The position numbers and the translations under genes were made by a program. Positions 1 through 12,189 of a stretch of 64,000 bases of DNA are shown here, one piece after another. The DNA is taken from NCBI GenBank assembly GCA_946811185.2, contig OX328099.1:68142714-68206713 (forward strand), written 5' to 3'. Origin of the DNA: Hippopus hippopus (taxonomy: Eukaryota; Mollusca; Bivalvia; Cardiida; Cardiidae). The notes under the pieces were generated by a model. The model searched no databases. It saw only the letters and a list, made by a program, of their open reading frames with translations, and was not told the DNA's origin. Positions within the stretch are counted from its first letter, which is position 1. Each line of letters opens with the position of its first letter.

Positions 1-495
1 ACTATAGATACAGATCAAACTGTTTTTTTTTTTCCGAGATGATAAAATTTTAGGCTCATCCATATCAAAAGTTTTTGCATATAACAAATCAAATATGGCT
101 CATATAATTGGACCCGTCTTTGAAAAGATAGAAAACTTTGTGAGAGAAAGTTTCCCTCATTTTCTAAGGACTTCTCTTTCATTGTTTTTACACACTCCTT
201 GTTTTTCTGGGTCGTTTGATCAAGGGACTGTTTGGTGAAATTTTTAAAGGGGTTGTTAAAACATGTCAAGCTAACCGACATAGTGAAAGCTTATCTAATT
301 CTTCAAAGGAAAAAAAAGGCTTTGCTTTGCATAAGAAAGGAAAATCAGAGAAAATTTAGAGGTGGGTTAATGTACCGAAACGAAAGTCTTGCAGAGGAAG
401 GGAGACAACCGAGAGATGCACCATAGTTTATATCTCGGGTTAACCAGTTCTTAACCCTTTGGCAGCTAAGCGCGACTCATTGACCCTTTGCGGAC

Positions 496-580
496 GGTGT
501 AGATCAAGATCAGACTGCACAAAACGTGCAGTCTGATCTTGCACAAAACGTGCAGTCTGATCTTGGATCTACACTGTCAG
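496..580. repeat. Family A palindromic MITE copy, one arm duplicated
   Basis: A GTGTAGATCAAGATCAGACT arm pairs with its inverse across a short GTGCA-containing centre. The right arm is present twice in tandem before the closing GGATCTACACTGTC. The same palindrome recurs near 2973, 4037, 16702, 41241, 47081 and 58441. Confidence 0.8.
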
Positions 581-1107
581 AGAAGGATTCATTTTTCCCC
601 CAAAAATAATTTGGAAATAGCAACATTTGGGATCTACATTGTCCGATAAGGATTAATTTTCCCCCCCAAAATAATTTTGAAATAGATCTAGCAACATTTG
701 GTTTTTACAATCTATTGAGTGTTTGATGATAGTTATTTAGCAGGATAAGTTTAACAGCAGTATGCAATGTTCACACTCGATTCCTTTCCAACACTTCGAC
801 AACTTCAGTAATTCTAAATACATGCGTCAAAAAAGCGAAAACAGTGAAATTCACATGTGCATTTTTGGCAAATAAATCGCTCGATTTCATTAAAAGAAAT
901 CAAAAGCTTGTGTCTGAATGGGGTCAAAGATCGTATCCTACGATACTAGAAAACAGTTTTGACTTGGGAGCAGGTAAGATAAGGGAAGAAGTTTTCGATT
1001 TCTAAAAATAGTTGTTTTTTTGTAGGATTTTTTAGTAAACCTTTGTTGGGGATACTCATCAAAATTGTCTAATTGTTCATTGAGACTGTCTATGAGTCCC
1101 CGAACAT

Positions 1108-1972
1108 AGACAGAAGAAACAAGAAATATCTTTAAAAAAAGATAGACGGCGTAAGAGGCACTTGGATATGAATACAGTTAAATTCGTTTGTAGTTGATCT
1201 ATAATATGAAGAGAAATGATGAAAACAGTTCTGAAAGTAGCCTCTTTTAAATTGTTTTGCATATGGTTGAAAGCGTAATTATCAATAACATTCAAGAATG
1301 GGGAAGCATGTTTTTGTACTTAAATGAAGCACCTTCAAACATCGACGATTTGTCGTTATCAGAAGGAGGGGTTTTATCACCCCTCTCAATGCTTGACCAC
1401 ACCCACTTACTCTTACTAGGAGTATTTTAGTATGAACCCAGTTTCTTCGTAAACAAAGAAATAAAACCGATTGTTCCCCTAATTTGGCATAGTTTCTTGC
1501 GAATTGAATCACCAAATTCAAGCTATAACGTCTTTTTTCATTGTAACAAGAAACGTAATAAGTTGTTTTACAACCCGTTTTCGTGTAAGACAATAGAGCG
1601 GTAGCCTGCCTTCGCAGTTCGTATTCCGTTTTACGCGAGGAAAAACGGGTACCAAGCCTCTTACACTAAACAAAAAAGAAAACTTTCCAATACTCATTGC
1701 TATTAGTTTATGCATATGATATAGATTATGGATGTTTTGCTAGAATTTAACATCTGTATGGCCATAAAGTACAACTTTACATAGGTAAATGTGAGCATTA
1801 CGTGATTTTTTTAGTCATAAACACTTTTATCCAATGTCGGTAAGTTTCTACTGTGACCTTTATTTTTTTGCGTAGTTTACATATATTTGGCCAATCACAA
1901 AATGAGTAACAATTCATTTCCTTTTAGTACTCGAAGTAGGTCAAAAGTGAGATCATACAGCTACGCCGAATA
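1108..1972 (+). repeat. Family F interspersed element, long copy
   Basis: It begins with a motif close to CAAGAAATATCTTTAAAAAA followed by GATAGACGGCGTAA. It ends with CAGCTACGCCGAA preceded by a CGAAGTAGGTCAAAAGTGAGA-like stretch. The same ends define copies at 4457-4629, 43206-43653 (inverted) and 59643-59815. This copy is about twice as long as the next longest, so other DNA may be nested in it. No coding capacity is evident. Confidence 0.6.
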
Positions 1973-2131
1973 ATGGTTTTAAGATAAGATTACCCTACCT
2001 CGTAAAGCTCTGCAGAAGTATATGGTACCTTGTGTCATGTATTTATAAATACCTCTCCTTTCCAAACGTATACAACCCATGACAATATTCAGTTAAACAG
2101 ATAACAAGTATCAGGTCTGACACTAACATTT

Positions 2132-2403
2132 GAGCTATGCTTTGTGAAATGGGGGTTTAATGCATCTGCAAAAAGTATCGACCCAGGTCAGCCTGCGCAA
2201 TCTGCGCAGGCTGACTTGGGTCGAAACTTTTTGCTATCGGTTCATTTTCTGCATGTTAAAGGTCCAGTCTACGCCATGGTCTATTTGGTTGTTAGACAAA
2301 ATGGATTTTATGGATCTTGTTAGACAAAATGGATCTATATTTATGTGATGACTTGCCTTGGTATAATACATAACGGAGATGCATTTAATCCCATTTTTTT
2401 TTC
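2132..2403 (+). mobile_element. Family B MITE (GAGCCATGCTC ends)
   Basis: This is a roughly 270-bp element with a terminal motif close to GAGCCATGCTCTG. Near one end is an internal hairpin whose arms read CAGCCTGCGCA and TGCGCAGGCTG, flanked by AAAAGTATCGACC and its inverse. Eight copies of the family are visible in the window. The right terminus of this copy is decayed. Confidence 0.75.
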
Positions 2404-2972
2404 CGGAGTGCCGATCCATTGTTTATGAAAAAATTTGCCTAAATCATACAGGACTACTAATACTTGACTTCGAAACAGAAAAATTGTTTTTTTTTTTGCA
2501 TGCTCGACTCAGTTGCATGGTGCTAAGCTATATATCTCTTGAGTAATTTCTTAGCCTTTCTTTCTTTACAAAAAAGAAAACCCTGTTTAATTTAATACTA
2601 TTGTCCAATGTTCATGCTATTTTACGGAAGTATTTATAAATGTGAGATTAGAGAACCTACTGAGGTGAGCATGTTATAAAAGCATGACTCTTATATCCCA
2701 ATTATCTGCAGAATCTTTGGAAGATTAATGTATATTTTAATGATGAAGATGATCCTGATATAAAATTCCGATAAAGATTAATGAGATAACAGTTATTATG
2801 TTTGAAAGCTGGATTTTGAACTTTACGTAATACACCTGTCAGATGTAAAATATTCGTGATCATTAGTATACAAAGTTTTAATCCATTACTATGCAGGATA
2901 TTTTTGGACCTTCCAGAAGCCATAAGCTATTATCCATGAGGCTGCTTATTGCCACGTTTTTCGATTTTACGA

Positions 2973-3031
2973 ACAGTGTAGATCAAGATCGAGAGTGCAC
3001 AGAACGTGCAATCTGACCTTAGATCTACTCA
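2973..3031. repeat. Family A palindromic MITE copy
   Basis: AGTGTAGATCAAGATC and its imperfect inverse flank a GTGCACAGAACGTGCA centre. Several substitutions reduce pairing compared with the other copies. Confidence 0.7.
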
Positions 3032-3705
3032 GTCCGATTTCCTAAGTTTTTTGTTAAGGCAAAATAAGTTTGAAATGGCAAAATTTGGGTTTTGAAAATT
3101 TGCTGAAAATTTCCATTTAATTTGTACACCAGAACTGGGTTACAAAAGAAGAAACATTTTAATATATAAATAATGGACAGTAATTAGAAACATTTTTCAA
3201 AGCTATCAACTTCAAGAACATAAAGAGGCCTACTTTTATTCGTAGAGTTATTTAGTAAGAAAACAAGAACAAAAACTGTAGGTGGCTTGTATTGAATGCG
3301 TGTAAGCAAGTCATTAGATATGCTATTAGTTCCCTACTGCAGGCCCGTAGAAAGTATTTTCAGATAGTGAAAGGGACCGGAGGTGGGGTGGGGGAACGGT
3401 GCTAAAGAAAAATATGTGGCTGCAATATCAGTGTGGTACATGCTTTATAAAACCTCTCACATTTGTTTCCAGGGCTTGAAACTGTCTAAGAAAAATATTT
3501 CTAGGGTAGGTTGATTTTTTTCTTTCACTTTTTCAAACTTATTACTGAAAGGAGAAAAAGAAGGCTGGCCATTTTTGGCTACGCTTTTAAACATTTCTCA
3601 AATTATTTGGTGGACTAAGCCCCGCCTACCTATTCCTACGGCCCTGTCACACTGTATTCTAAAATAAAAAAAAAAGTTCTTTCATCTTTTATTTCAGAAG
3701 CAAGA

Positions 3706-3918
3706 ATGAACAAATTTCAAGAAGGCCTTCAGCAGCAGAGGAAGCTGGTCGAACAGCTGCGCCTTGAGGCGGCGGTTCCTCGGGCTCGAGTCTCTGAATG
3801 TATAGAAGATATAATGAAGTACTGTGAACAATATGGTTGCGACGACGTGCTCATCAATGGTTTTGTGCGGCCCGGGGATAATCCTTATAAAGAAAAAGGG
3901 GGCTGTACCATCTTATAG
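3706..3918 (+). CDS. Guanine nucleotide-binding protein gamma subunit 1
   Basis: A 70-residue heterotrimeric G-protein gamma subunit, the prenylated partner that anchors G-beta at the plasma membrane. The N-terminal helix carries EQLRLEAA, which pairs with beta in a parallel coiled coil. A central CIEDIMKYCEQY region follows, then the family signature NGFVRPGDNPYKEKGG. The protein ends in the CAAX box CTIL; its terminal leucine predicts geranylgeranylation. The start is the first ATG after a splice acceptor (TTTATTTCAG, AG at 3696-3697), so a 5'-UTR exon lies upstream and the coding region is one uninterrupted exon. An AATAAA at about 4348-4353 is a candidate polyadenylation signal. Related genes lie at 43658 and 49317 on the same strand. 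This copy is the most divergent of the three. Family assignment is firm, but the subtype is not resolved. Confidence 0.95.
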   Translation: MNKFQEGLQQQRKLVEQLRLEAAVPRARVSECIEDIMKYCEQYGCDDVLINGFVRPGDNPYKEKGGCTIL

Positions 3919-4036
3919 ACCACTTACTTCATTTTTGTTTGTAAATCTGCATTTTTTTTTCTGATTTAATGTGTATTGTTTTGTGTATTGTACTAACCCT
4001 TACACTGTCCAATCTTCGGAATTTCTGTCACAACAG

Positions 4037-4096
4037 ATAGTGTAGATCCAAGATCAGGCTGCACATTCTGTGCAGCCTGATCTTGATCTACACTTT
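4037..4096. repeat. Family A palindromic MITE copy
   Basis: A near-perfect inverted repeat: AGTGTAGATC and AGATCAGGCTGCACA face TGTGCAGCCTGATCT and GATCTACACT. It lies about 120 bp past the stop codon of G-gamma gene 1, so it would be in the 3' UTR if the 4348 polyadenylation site is used. Confidence 0.8.
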
Positions 4097-4456
4097 CCGC
4101 AAAAGTAACAGATTCACTCAATAGAGATATTGACACGCCAAAACTGTCTTGGTTTTAATTTTTTGTACGAAACCGACATTGCAAGGGTTAGAAATGTATT
4201 TCGTGTGCGAGTCATCACTTCATCAATCTGTTTACATTTACTTTGTACAGTGCATTTACAGCGATAATACGAACACTGATTGGACCAAGAAGCTTGTTCG
4301 AATTATCAGTGAATTTGGATTATCGAAAAAATCTCTGGTGTGCCTGCAATAAACAGATTTTTGCTTTTAAACAGTTGTTTCATAGGAGCATTTGCGTTTC
4401 ACAAGCATAAAGGGTCACTGTTTTACCCCAGTGACTAATACAGTCTTGGACAGTGA

Positions 4457-4629
4457 AAAACAAGAAATATTTTTAAAAAAGATAGACGGCGTAAATTTCC
4501 CAGCAAACAGGCAGGGGCCCTTAAAATAAGTATGTTTACATTTTTAACCAATCACAAATTTCTATTTATTCGTCTGTTATAAGTACCGGAAAGTAGGACA
4601 AAAGCCAACACATTCAGCTACGCCGAAAA
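4457..4629 (+). repeat. Family F interspersed element
   Basis: It starts with ACAAGAAATATTTTTAAAAA and GATAGACGGCGTAA and ends with CATTCAGCTACGCCGAAAA. The interior (CCAATCACAAATTTCTATTT) matches the copy at 59643-59815. Confidence 0.75.
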
Positions 4630-6468
4630 AAAGGGATACTCTCTCGCAGTTTTTAAGAATCTAAGGTATTGCAAGTACGAAGCTGTTTAACCGTTCACCA
4701 CACTAAGAGTGAAGACTTGTGGAAAATGTTATCGCCACCGGTACTTTCTACTTTTTCAACTTTATTCTACTTCCTTTCGTAGACAAATTTCATGAATTCA
4801 ACCAGATTTAATGTATTGTCTGCAAAAGCTTCCAGTTGGGACATTGCAATAATTTTGTCATTTGGTAAAGAGATATATTTAAATTCAATTCACCAGTAAC
4901 TTCATAATACTGCACTTCACCAGTCTTACTATGGGAATCATCTAGTTATAGGTTAATAGAGAAAATCTGCTGATACATTGATTGAACTGCTTTGTTGTCG
5001 TAAAAAATGTATATTTCAATGTGTTTGATGACATCAGTATAATCTATAAATATTGGTTCTTACTAGTCAATCGATGAATTATAGACATTTCTCAGTGAAT
5101 TACCTACAGTAAATGGCGTTATATTGGCAGTCTCAGCATTTTGAATTGTCTCCCTTCAATCTGCTCTTAAATGGCTGTGTTTCATGTTACCCGTATCGCC
5201 AAAATCAATATTCTTTATCCTGTTCTGGGTATACGTTTAAATTCTTCCATGTCGATTACGTTACTGTTACCAAGTGTGAAAATGACTTTCGATAAAACAG
5301 GGAAACAACTCTTGCATTACAAATGCTCTGTCACGTCTAGGACTCATTCGGTAAACCTCGGGTGATCAAGTCCCTCGGCTTGATATGCACCCACTCGGTA
5401 CATTTCGTCGCCGGAAGTACGCCGTTTTACCATTATTCAAATTGTAGGACGCCTCTTAAAAAAGAAAACATGAGTCATAATTTTATATCGAAATCTTTCT
5501 AAACATATTTACGTTGAAAAAAAAGTTTGCATTCAGTTTTTAAAGTTGTTTATCAATTCCATTGGAAATTTTCACCGACAGATGGATTGATGTGAATAAC
5601 TTCACCGTGGTTGTTTATGTCTTTACAAATGGATGTGCTTGGGCACCGCCATATTTAAGATCATATGATTGGCAGTTGAAAATGGAAACCTTCTTGGCAC
5701 AGACGAAGTTAGATACAGTTATGGAATCGGCCGAGTTGTTACGAGTGGTCTAGGAGTGTATCCATATGTATTTAGGATACCTTACCTAAAGTACAGTGAT
5801 CTTATCATTTCATGGCGATTGGTCTAGTTTCAAAGTAACACTATGAGGGTGCAGATTCTGTATTTTTTTTTTCGGTTTTGTATTTGTTTACAATGAGAAA
5901 ATATTTTTATACCGGTACTCTTTTTTTCGTGGCTTTAAACTTTTGACGGCATGAACGTGACGTAATTCTGTGCAGTCACATCACCGAGGGAATAAACGTA
6001 AAGATATTTCAACATCCAAATGAAAAGTCTTTTTTTCGTATTATTAAAATAAATAAAAAAATTTCAGAACGGGGAAAATGGTTTGCTTCAACGGAAAATG
6101 GAGATTTTGTGAATACCAACATTTTAAATTATTGGTGGCGAAGTTACTCATGAAAGTATCGATTTTTCATGTTCACTTTGGAACATGAATATTTATTTTG
6201 AGTCAAAACCGCATTAAAAAAAGTATATCTGAAATGAAAAAATCGGCCAAAACAAACAATTTATCTTCACGTCTTGGTATTATGAGATTCATCTATCGAA
6301 CTAACATTGTGAACAACTTGTTAACGAGTACCAGTCACAGTTACTTCCCTTAGTATACATGTATATCAATTCTGAATTCAAAACATCAAACTGGTTTGAT
6401 GCTTTTGAAGAGTTCACAACCATCTACCAAAGAATTTGTATTCTAAGGATCCTAAGGAGGAGGCACAT

Positions 6469-6536
6469 GAAAACATTGTGGGAAAAGGAGAAAATGCTGG
6501 TAACCAGCATTTTCTCCTTTTCCCACAATATTTTCA
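6469..6536. repeat. Family C hairpin MITE core
   Basis: The arms GGAAAAGGAGAAAATGCTGG and CCAGCATTTTCTCCTTTTCC are almost perfectly complementary around a TAA centre, flanked by ACATTGTGG and its near inverse. The wider element (about 300 bp) carries family-typical flanks such as GTCGTCTGCAAATGC on its right. Confidence 0.85.
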
Positions 6537-6886
6537 CCTTTTCACAGACAACTTCAATATGAGACGCATTAACTTTGTCGTCTGCAAATGCTTTGAATTT
6601 GGACTAGTCTATAATTTTGTCGTTTGGTAATGAGTTAAGTGCACCCGGCACCTGGCAATACTAGTCACTTTTTGTAACATGACTGTTTGAAATACTGGTC
6701 CATTAATCATTGTGTGAGTGTAACGTGTATTTGTGTTTATGATTTTATGAAAAGTGCAATTTCAAACTTCTACATTCTGTCGTTCTTTATTTCTTATGTA
6801 AGAGATACCCATTTTCTTACTTCATTACGTGTCCTTTTGCACATTCTTTACCTTTCTACAGAAAAAAATAAATAGATAAATAATTT

Positions 6887-7151
6887 GAGCCATGCTCTTG
6901 TTAAAAAAAGGTGTTTAATGCATATCCGTGATGCATGTTGTCAAGCACGTCGTCATATAATTATGGATCCTAAAAAAAACATTTTCTCTAACAACTGACT
7001 TAATCATGAGGTAGTATGGTTCTTCGACATGCAGAAAATTGACCAATAACAAAAAGTTTCGACCCATGTCAGCCTGCGCGATCTGCGCAGGCTGAAATGG
7101 GTCGATACTTTTTGCAGATGCATTAAGCCACCTTTTCATCGAGCATGGCTC
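6887..7151 (-). mobile_element. Family B MITE, inverted, both ends intact
   Basis: A 265-bp element with terminal inverted repeats GAGCCATGCTC and GAGCATGGCTC. The internal CAGCCTGCGC / GCGCAGGCTG hairpin lies near its right end. It is non-coding. Confidence 0.85.
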
Positions 7152-7652
7152 AATGAGGTTAGTAAAAACTACAATTCTTTATTCTTTTTTGCTAAAATTC
7201 ACTCAGTAAAACTCATAGTCTTGAATTTTTTTTTAAAGACTTTAAAGGTTTCTGGTGACAAATACAACTAAATATGTGCGCTGTATATAATCTTTTGCTG
7301 AATGCAGTTTGAACAACAAACTTATACGTAGATTCTGACCATACACACACACTATGTGATAAAATGGATGACTTGAAACGTTCTTGTAAAGAAAATAAAA
7401 ATCCTAGCATTCGTTTTATGTAAAGGTAATAGTAACATCCCCATACCTCAGAATTTCGTGTAGCATATTCTCCTTTTCATACAATGTTTTCTACCCTTTC
7501 CTAGACACTTCTCAACATTTGAGTCACATTTAATTTGTCGTCAAATGCTTTCAATTTGGAAAAGACTAAAATTTTGCTGTTTGGTAGAGGGGTTTCAAGA
7601 TGGTCATGATTAGATTTTTCTTCTCGATAGGCAGATAGATAGGTATAAAAAT

Positions 7653-7905
7653 GAGTCGCGCTCTTGCGACATGGGGTTTGAATTCATCTTCGTGATGCTT
7701 TATACCAACCAAGTCGTCACTTTCTTTTGGATCCATGAAATCCATTTTATCTAACAACCGACTGAATCATGAGGCAGACTGGTCCTTTGATATTCAGAAA
7801 AATGATCCAACAGCAAAACATTTCGATCCAGGTCTGCCTGCGCAGGCTGACCTGGGTCGATACTTTTTGCAGATGCATTAAACCCCCTTTTCACAAAGCA
7901 TGACT
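7653..7905 (-). mobile_element. Family B MITE, inverted
   Basis: It has the same internal order as the copy at 6887-7151, with a shortened hairpin (CTGCCTGCGCAGGCTG). The left terminus is diverged (GAGTCGCGCTC) and the right terminus reads AAGCATGACTTA. Confidence 0.75.
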
Positions 7906-8844
7906 TAAATAATATTTTGACGATGATGCGTTCATCTCTATACTGTGACGTTCTTCTGCTATCGTTGGAGTGATATTCATTCTTTTTTATGTTGTAAAGT
8001 GCGTGTATATGATATGTTCCTTGTATGCTTCGATACACTGTACCACACTTACGGAAATAAACTTAACAGTATACGTAACGTCTTCGCTTACCTCCCTTTG
8101 TCACAGTCAATTTGATGCGTTCCCAATAACCTTCGTACCACAGGACTTAGCTGCTGTAATATAGTGACTTGCGGCTGAAAGCGAACCGTCCAGAAGGTTT
8201 AAGATATGTATAAGTCTTTACCAGACGACAAAATGGATAGACTCTTCCAAATCGAAAGCTTAAGCAGACGACAAATTAAACGCAGTTACAACGATTAGAT
8301 TTGCTCTTCAAAGGTGAGAAAACATTTTTCTCAGACAAATGAGTTTACATTATCTCCCGCTAGATGTCATTCTATAAATACACATCTATATAATTTGAGC
8401 ATTCTGGGTACAGAACCGGAATACTTTTCATAAACAACAACCGTTACTTTGAATTTCAAAATGGAATAAACGTTTACTCAATAAAACGCTACCTGGTGCG
8501 ATTCATTCAGCTATGATCGGCTAGCATGTAAACTATGCATCGGCCATTTATTAAAACAGCCCCTACATGCTTGGGTAATAGGTTAATAGCTTCGGTATAA
8601 GCTCTACTTTTCCCAGGTATACGTGGATGGGTGATGCGTCATAGCAGACAGGTCGAATCTTCGAAGAATATGACATGCGCAGACAACGATGAGTTTTTCG
8701 ATAGGACTCAGATATGTAATTTGAAATGACGTGTTAAAAATAACTGTATTGGGCCATCGATCGTGGAAATACTTCTTTTTGATTGAATATAGCTTCACCC
8801 TCTCATAGCCTTCTATTGGCGCAAAATTTGTCTACTGACCGCTT

Positions 8845-9498
8845 GGCTGCAGAACACAGTTTCGGTGTAAAATGTTGTAGGTACTTGGGACGTCACACCA
8901 AACTTTTCAGATTATTGTCAAAATAATCAACCTGAAATTATAAAAAGCACTGAAATGCAACAGCACAATCCTATTTCTTTAGATTTTATCAATAAATCAT
9001 GTTCAACTTGTGAAATAGTAAAATTACTGATCAATACAGGCAAGTGGGATGGTCGGAAAAAAACTGACAAAATATGCCATTTTAGCCTATATTCCAAAAT
9101 TCACAAAATGCAAACCCAGGAAGCTAGCCTGAAAATGCCAAGCTAAATTGAAACTCAAACCAACACATAATCTGGGGATAAAATCCAAAATAGCACGTTT
9201 CCATGCCGTTTTTTCGCAATCTTTCATGCCCTTACCCCACCCTTATATTTGCCGCTAAAAATGGCTGCTAGCTCCGTGACCCCTCAGATTCGCATTTGGG
9301 GTCAAACCTATAGAACAAAGAAGGAAAGGTCATGACCTCCTGTTTCGTAGAAAAATTAAATGCTTCTTTTCCTTAATCTAACACAATTCATGGGTGTAAT
9401 AACTCTTCTTCTTATCAAAATTGCACTGAAAACCTACCTTTCTCAATTATTTCTAATTTTGACCATGGCCAATTCGAAACAAACTGTTTACAGATGCC
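8845..9498 (+). repeat. Left 654-bp direct repeat
   Basis: It begins GGCTGCAGAACACAGTTTCG and ends CAAACTGTTTACAGATGCC. The two ends are imperfect inverses of each other (GGC...ACAGTTT), so the repeat could itself be a MITE. I saw no difference from 13052-13705 at a constant offset of 4207. Confidence 0.9.
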
Positions 9499-10315
9499 TT
9501 AAGGCAAAAATGAAATTTTTCAAATATGCCAAAAAACACTTTAAACACTTTAAACAAGTACCTTGTCCTGTTACTGACTGATCTTAACCAGCAGAATGAG
9601 GCTCAGTTGCACAGAACTCATTTCACATGGATTCTTAACCCTTATGCAAATAAGCATATTTTACCCCATTTTCCTGGCAATTTGAGCTCAAAGACAAGTC
9701 TAGGGAGAATCACTTGAACTTCACTTTTACAACCTCAGGCTAGTTTCTTTTCTCTTTCTGGACATAAATTTTACCTCAGGTACTTGTTCAGTTGCAAAAG
9801 CACTGGTTTTTCCCTGTCTTTGGTTCCGTTTCTGTTAAAATTGTCACCTTTTTTTAACATACAATGCCAAATTGCCTGTCGGTTCCATAGAAAATTCTAA
9901 TAATTAGAATTTTTAGAAACTGCTTCAACAAGTTTAAGATATAAGCAACTTGCAAAACATATAAGAAACAAATAGAACACAAAAACTGAACCCTTTCCAA
10001 AAAATTTACCTTAGAAATTAAATTCTATCCAATTAAAGGGAGGTAATCCAAATGGTCAGAGTCAGAATTGAAGGCTCTTAATATAATGAGGCATCTGCTA
10101 ATACTCCAATAGTGTGTAGAAGTAAATGTGTTTGTGAAATCTGATATTATTTCTGATAAATCCACATTTTTGAGAGCCTAATTGGTCAGTTTATCTCTTG
10201 TCCTATCAAGAAGACCAAGAAATATGCACAATCTCCCACTTTCTGAGTTGACTTTGTCAAGAAAGGAAGGTTTTTTTTCACAAGTTAGAGTGAAATCTCA
10301 GTGTTAAACAAGAAA

Positions 10316-12181
10316 ATGCCTAGAAATTACAGGAAATGTTGGATTAGTTGCAACAAATCTACCAAAAAGAGAGCTACCCAGTTTAAAAAGGGTCATCGGG
10401 CAACTTGTAATGGAACGGTGAAAACTACATCAGATGTCATACCGACGACACATGGCAGACCAATGGTACGCGTTTCCAGTCAGGAGGCTCAAGATCTTGA
10501 GTTAATGTCTTCTTCTTCTTCTTTTCTTCCTTTCACACTTAGACCGCAGCATGACAAAGAACCAAATGAAAATGAAAATGTGGATTTAACAGAGAATGTG
10601 ATTATGAATATGGGAAAACTAAGAGAGTTGATGAACCTTGTGCACGGGAATTCCTGCGAAAACCCTAGGGTTAATGTTAATATTGTTGACCGCACAGGCC
10701 TCTGTGTATCTGTGTCCATGAAGTGCAGTGTGTGCCATTTCAGTTTACAGCCACTGCAGCTATCAGACACTGTGAAAAAGGCCTACGGACCACCGGCTGG
10801 TGAACTCAATGAATTGGCAGTATTGCCTGCAGTCAAGACAAAAATGGGCCTGGCAGACATTACCACAGTTCTGACATGTCTAAATATCAAAGCTCCTAGC
10901 AGAACAGTGCTTCAGAGAAAATTCAGCACATTGTGTGATAAGATGGTTGACCTGAATGAGCAACAAATGGAAAAAAATCAAAAATATTTGCGACACGTGA
11001 CTTCGCTGATACCGAATGAACCACGGGTCGATGCACAATACGACGTGTCATACTCAAGCAGGCCTCAAGGTGGCAGCGAAAAGGCCCAACAGAGTTTTGC
11101 CGCAATTATAGAACATACGACCACCAGAAAATTACCAATTGCAGCAGCTGTGGCCAATAAACATTGCGGAATTAGAGGCTGTGACCACAGAGAGGCAAAG
11201 TGTAAGAAGACATATAGTTCCAATAAGTCAATTGCAGCGAGTGAGCGCTCACTTCTGCATGGTATGTTAAACAATGTGGAAAGAGCAGGACTTGTAACAC
11301 TTCGTTCAATCACGACTGATGCCAGCACACAGCTTGCTAAAGCGATGACAGATTATAATTCTAAAAGTGGTTCAAGACTTTCCCACTACAAATGTTTTGT
11401 GCACAGACTAAGGACACTCGAACGACATGTCAGAGCACTTCCTCTGTACAGCATTCCAAAAGCGTACAACAAAAAAGGGTATATTCAGAAGCTGGCCAGC
11501 TGTATAAGAACTCGCGTAAGAATGGAGCTGAAAAATGCACGGACACTGAAAAAATATGACCAATCATTTATCGAAAGTGGCACGGCAGCAGTTCTTAACA
11601 TTACGAATTGTTTATCAGGTGACCATCGACAGTGCCGACAGAAGTCATCAGTATGTAAAAGCCACCTTTCCTCATACAGTACAAGCATGCTGCCTTATGG
11701 AGTTCACTTAGAACTTAGTCAAAGAGATCTGCATTTAATCCAAAATGAAATCAACAAAATGTTTGATGAAGATGGCCTGAAGAGTATGGGCAAACTTTAT
11801 AATACAAACATGTGTGAGAGCCTGCACTCCACAGTATATCGACTTGCTCCGAAGTCCATTTGTTGGAGCCGGAATTTTCCAGCCCTTTGCCATTCAGCTG
11901 TGCATTCGACTTCGCTCGGACCAAGTCAGTCTACGATACAATTGGCGCAAGCTGCTGGCATCAGTGTGCGGAGGAATTCTCAATTCTACAGGCAACTTAA
12001 ACTTAAAGACCGTTGCAGGAGGTATGACTCTAAACGAAGAGCTTCACCTGAGCACAAACAGAAGAGATACTTTTTGCGGAAAAAAAAATCAAATCAATCC
12101 CTATTTGGCGATTCCCTGTACAGTGTTGAAAATGCAGCCTCTACATCAGCTCAAGATCATAACTATGGCCTCTCTTCATGA
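10316..12181 (+). CDS. Kolobok/Mutator-like DDE transposase
   Basis: A 621-residue protein read as the transposase of the surrounding element, cutting and joining its ends in the nucleus. Start: the open frame begins at a GTG (10301), and the first ATG is 10316. The N-terminus is basic and Cys/His-containing, followed by a serine-rich linker. Around residues 135-145 there is a CSVCHF pair. The catalytic core shows candidate acidic residues D239 and D243 (VDAQYDVSYSS), D335 (ITTDASTQL) and E501 (NMCESLH), followed by a APKSICWSR stretch. This matches the D...D...CES-H pattern of Mutator-like/Kolobok transposases as I know them. A HYKCFVHRL motif follows D335. The frame is intact over its whole length and the flanks look young, so the gene may be recently active. 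The superfamily is uncertain, but the TTAA sites favour Kolobok. Confidence 0.75.
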   Translation: MPRNYRKCWISCNKSTKKRATQFKKGHRATCNGTVKTTSDVIPTTHGRPMVRVSSQEAQDLELMSSSSSFLPFTLRPQHDKEPNENENVDLTENVIMNMGKLRELMNLVHGNSCENPRVNVNIVDRTGLCVSVSMKCSVCHFSLQPLQLSDTVKKAYGPPAGELNELAVLPAVKTKMGLADITTVLTCLNIKAPSRTVLQRKFSTLCDKMVDLNEQQMEKNQKYLRHVTSLIPNEPRVDAQYDVSYSSRPQGGSEKAQQSFAAIIEHTTTRKLPIAAAVANKHCGIRGCDHREAKCKKTYSSNKSIAASERSLLHGMLNNVERAGLVTLRSITTDASTQLAKAMTDYNSKSGSRLSHYKCFVHRLRTLERHVRALPLYSIPKAYNKKGYIQKLASCIRTRVRMELKNARTLKKYDQSFIESGTAAVLNITNCLSGDHRQCRQKSSVCKSHLSSYSTSMLPYGVHLELSQRDLHLIQNEINKMFDEDGLKSMGKLYNTNMCESLHSTVYRLAPKSICWSRNFPALCHSAVHSTSLGPSQSTIQLAQAAGISVRRNSQFYRQLKLKDRCRRYDSKRRASPEHKQKRYFLRKKKSNQSLFGDSLYSVENAASTSAQDHNYGLSS

Positions 12182-12189
12182 TAAAAAAA

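Larger units (their letters stand above)
1..3697. other. Gene-poor flank or intron upstream of G-gamma gene 1
   Basis: No convincing coding region was found. The stretch holds a family A palindrome, a long family F element, a family B MITE and another family A palindrome (each listed separately). Between them is AT-rich sequence with short homopolymers. Because gamma gene 1 begins just after a splice acceptor, some of this is probably its 5' intron. Confidence 0.5.
4630..8844. other. Intergenic region with MITEs only
   Basis: No gene was recognised on either strand. The short open frames have no domain-like composition. It contains a family C hairpin (6469-6536) and two inverted family B MITEs (6887-7151, 7653-7905). 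The remainder is AT-rich and not repeated elsewhere in the window as far as I can see. Confidence 0.5.

Noticed and set aside
5562..5753. A 63-codon open frame
   Set aside because: No domain, no splice context and no repeat support. It is expected by chance in this much sequence.
7653..7905. Integron-type recombination site or riboswitch at CAGCCTGCGCAGGCTG hairpins
   Set aside because: The hairpin is part of an interspersed MITE family found eight times in the window.
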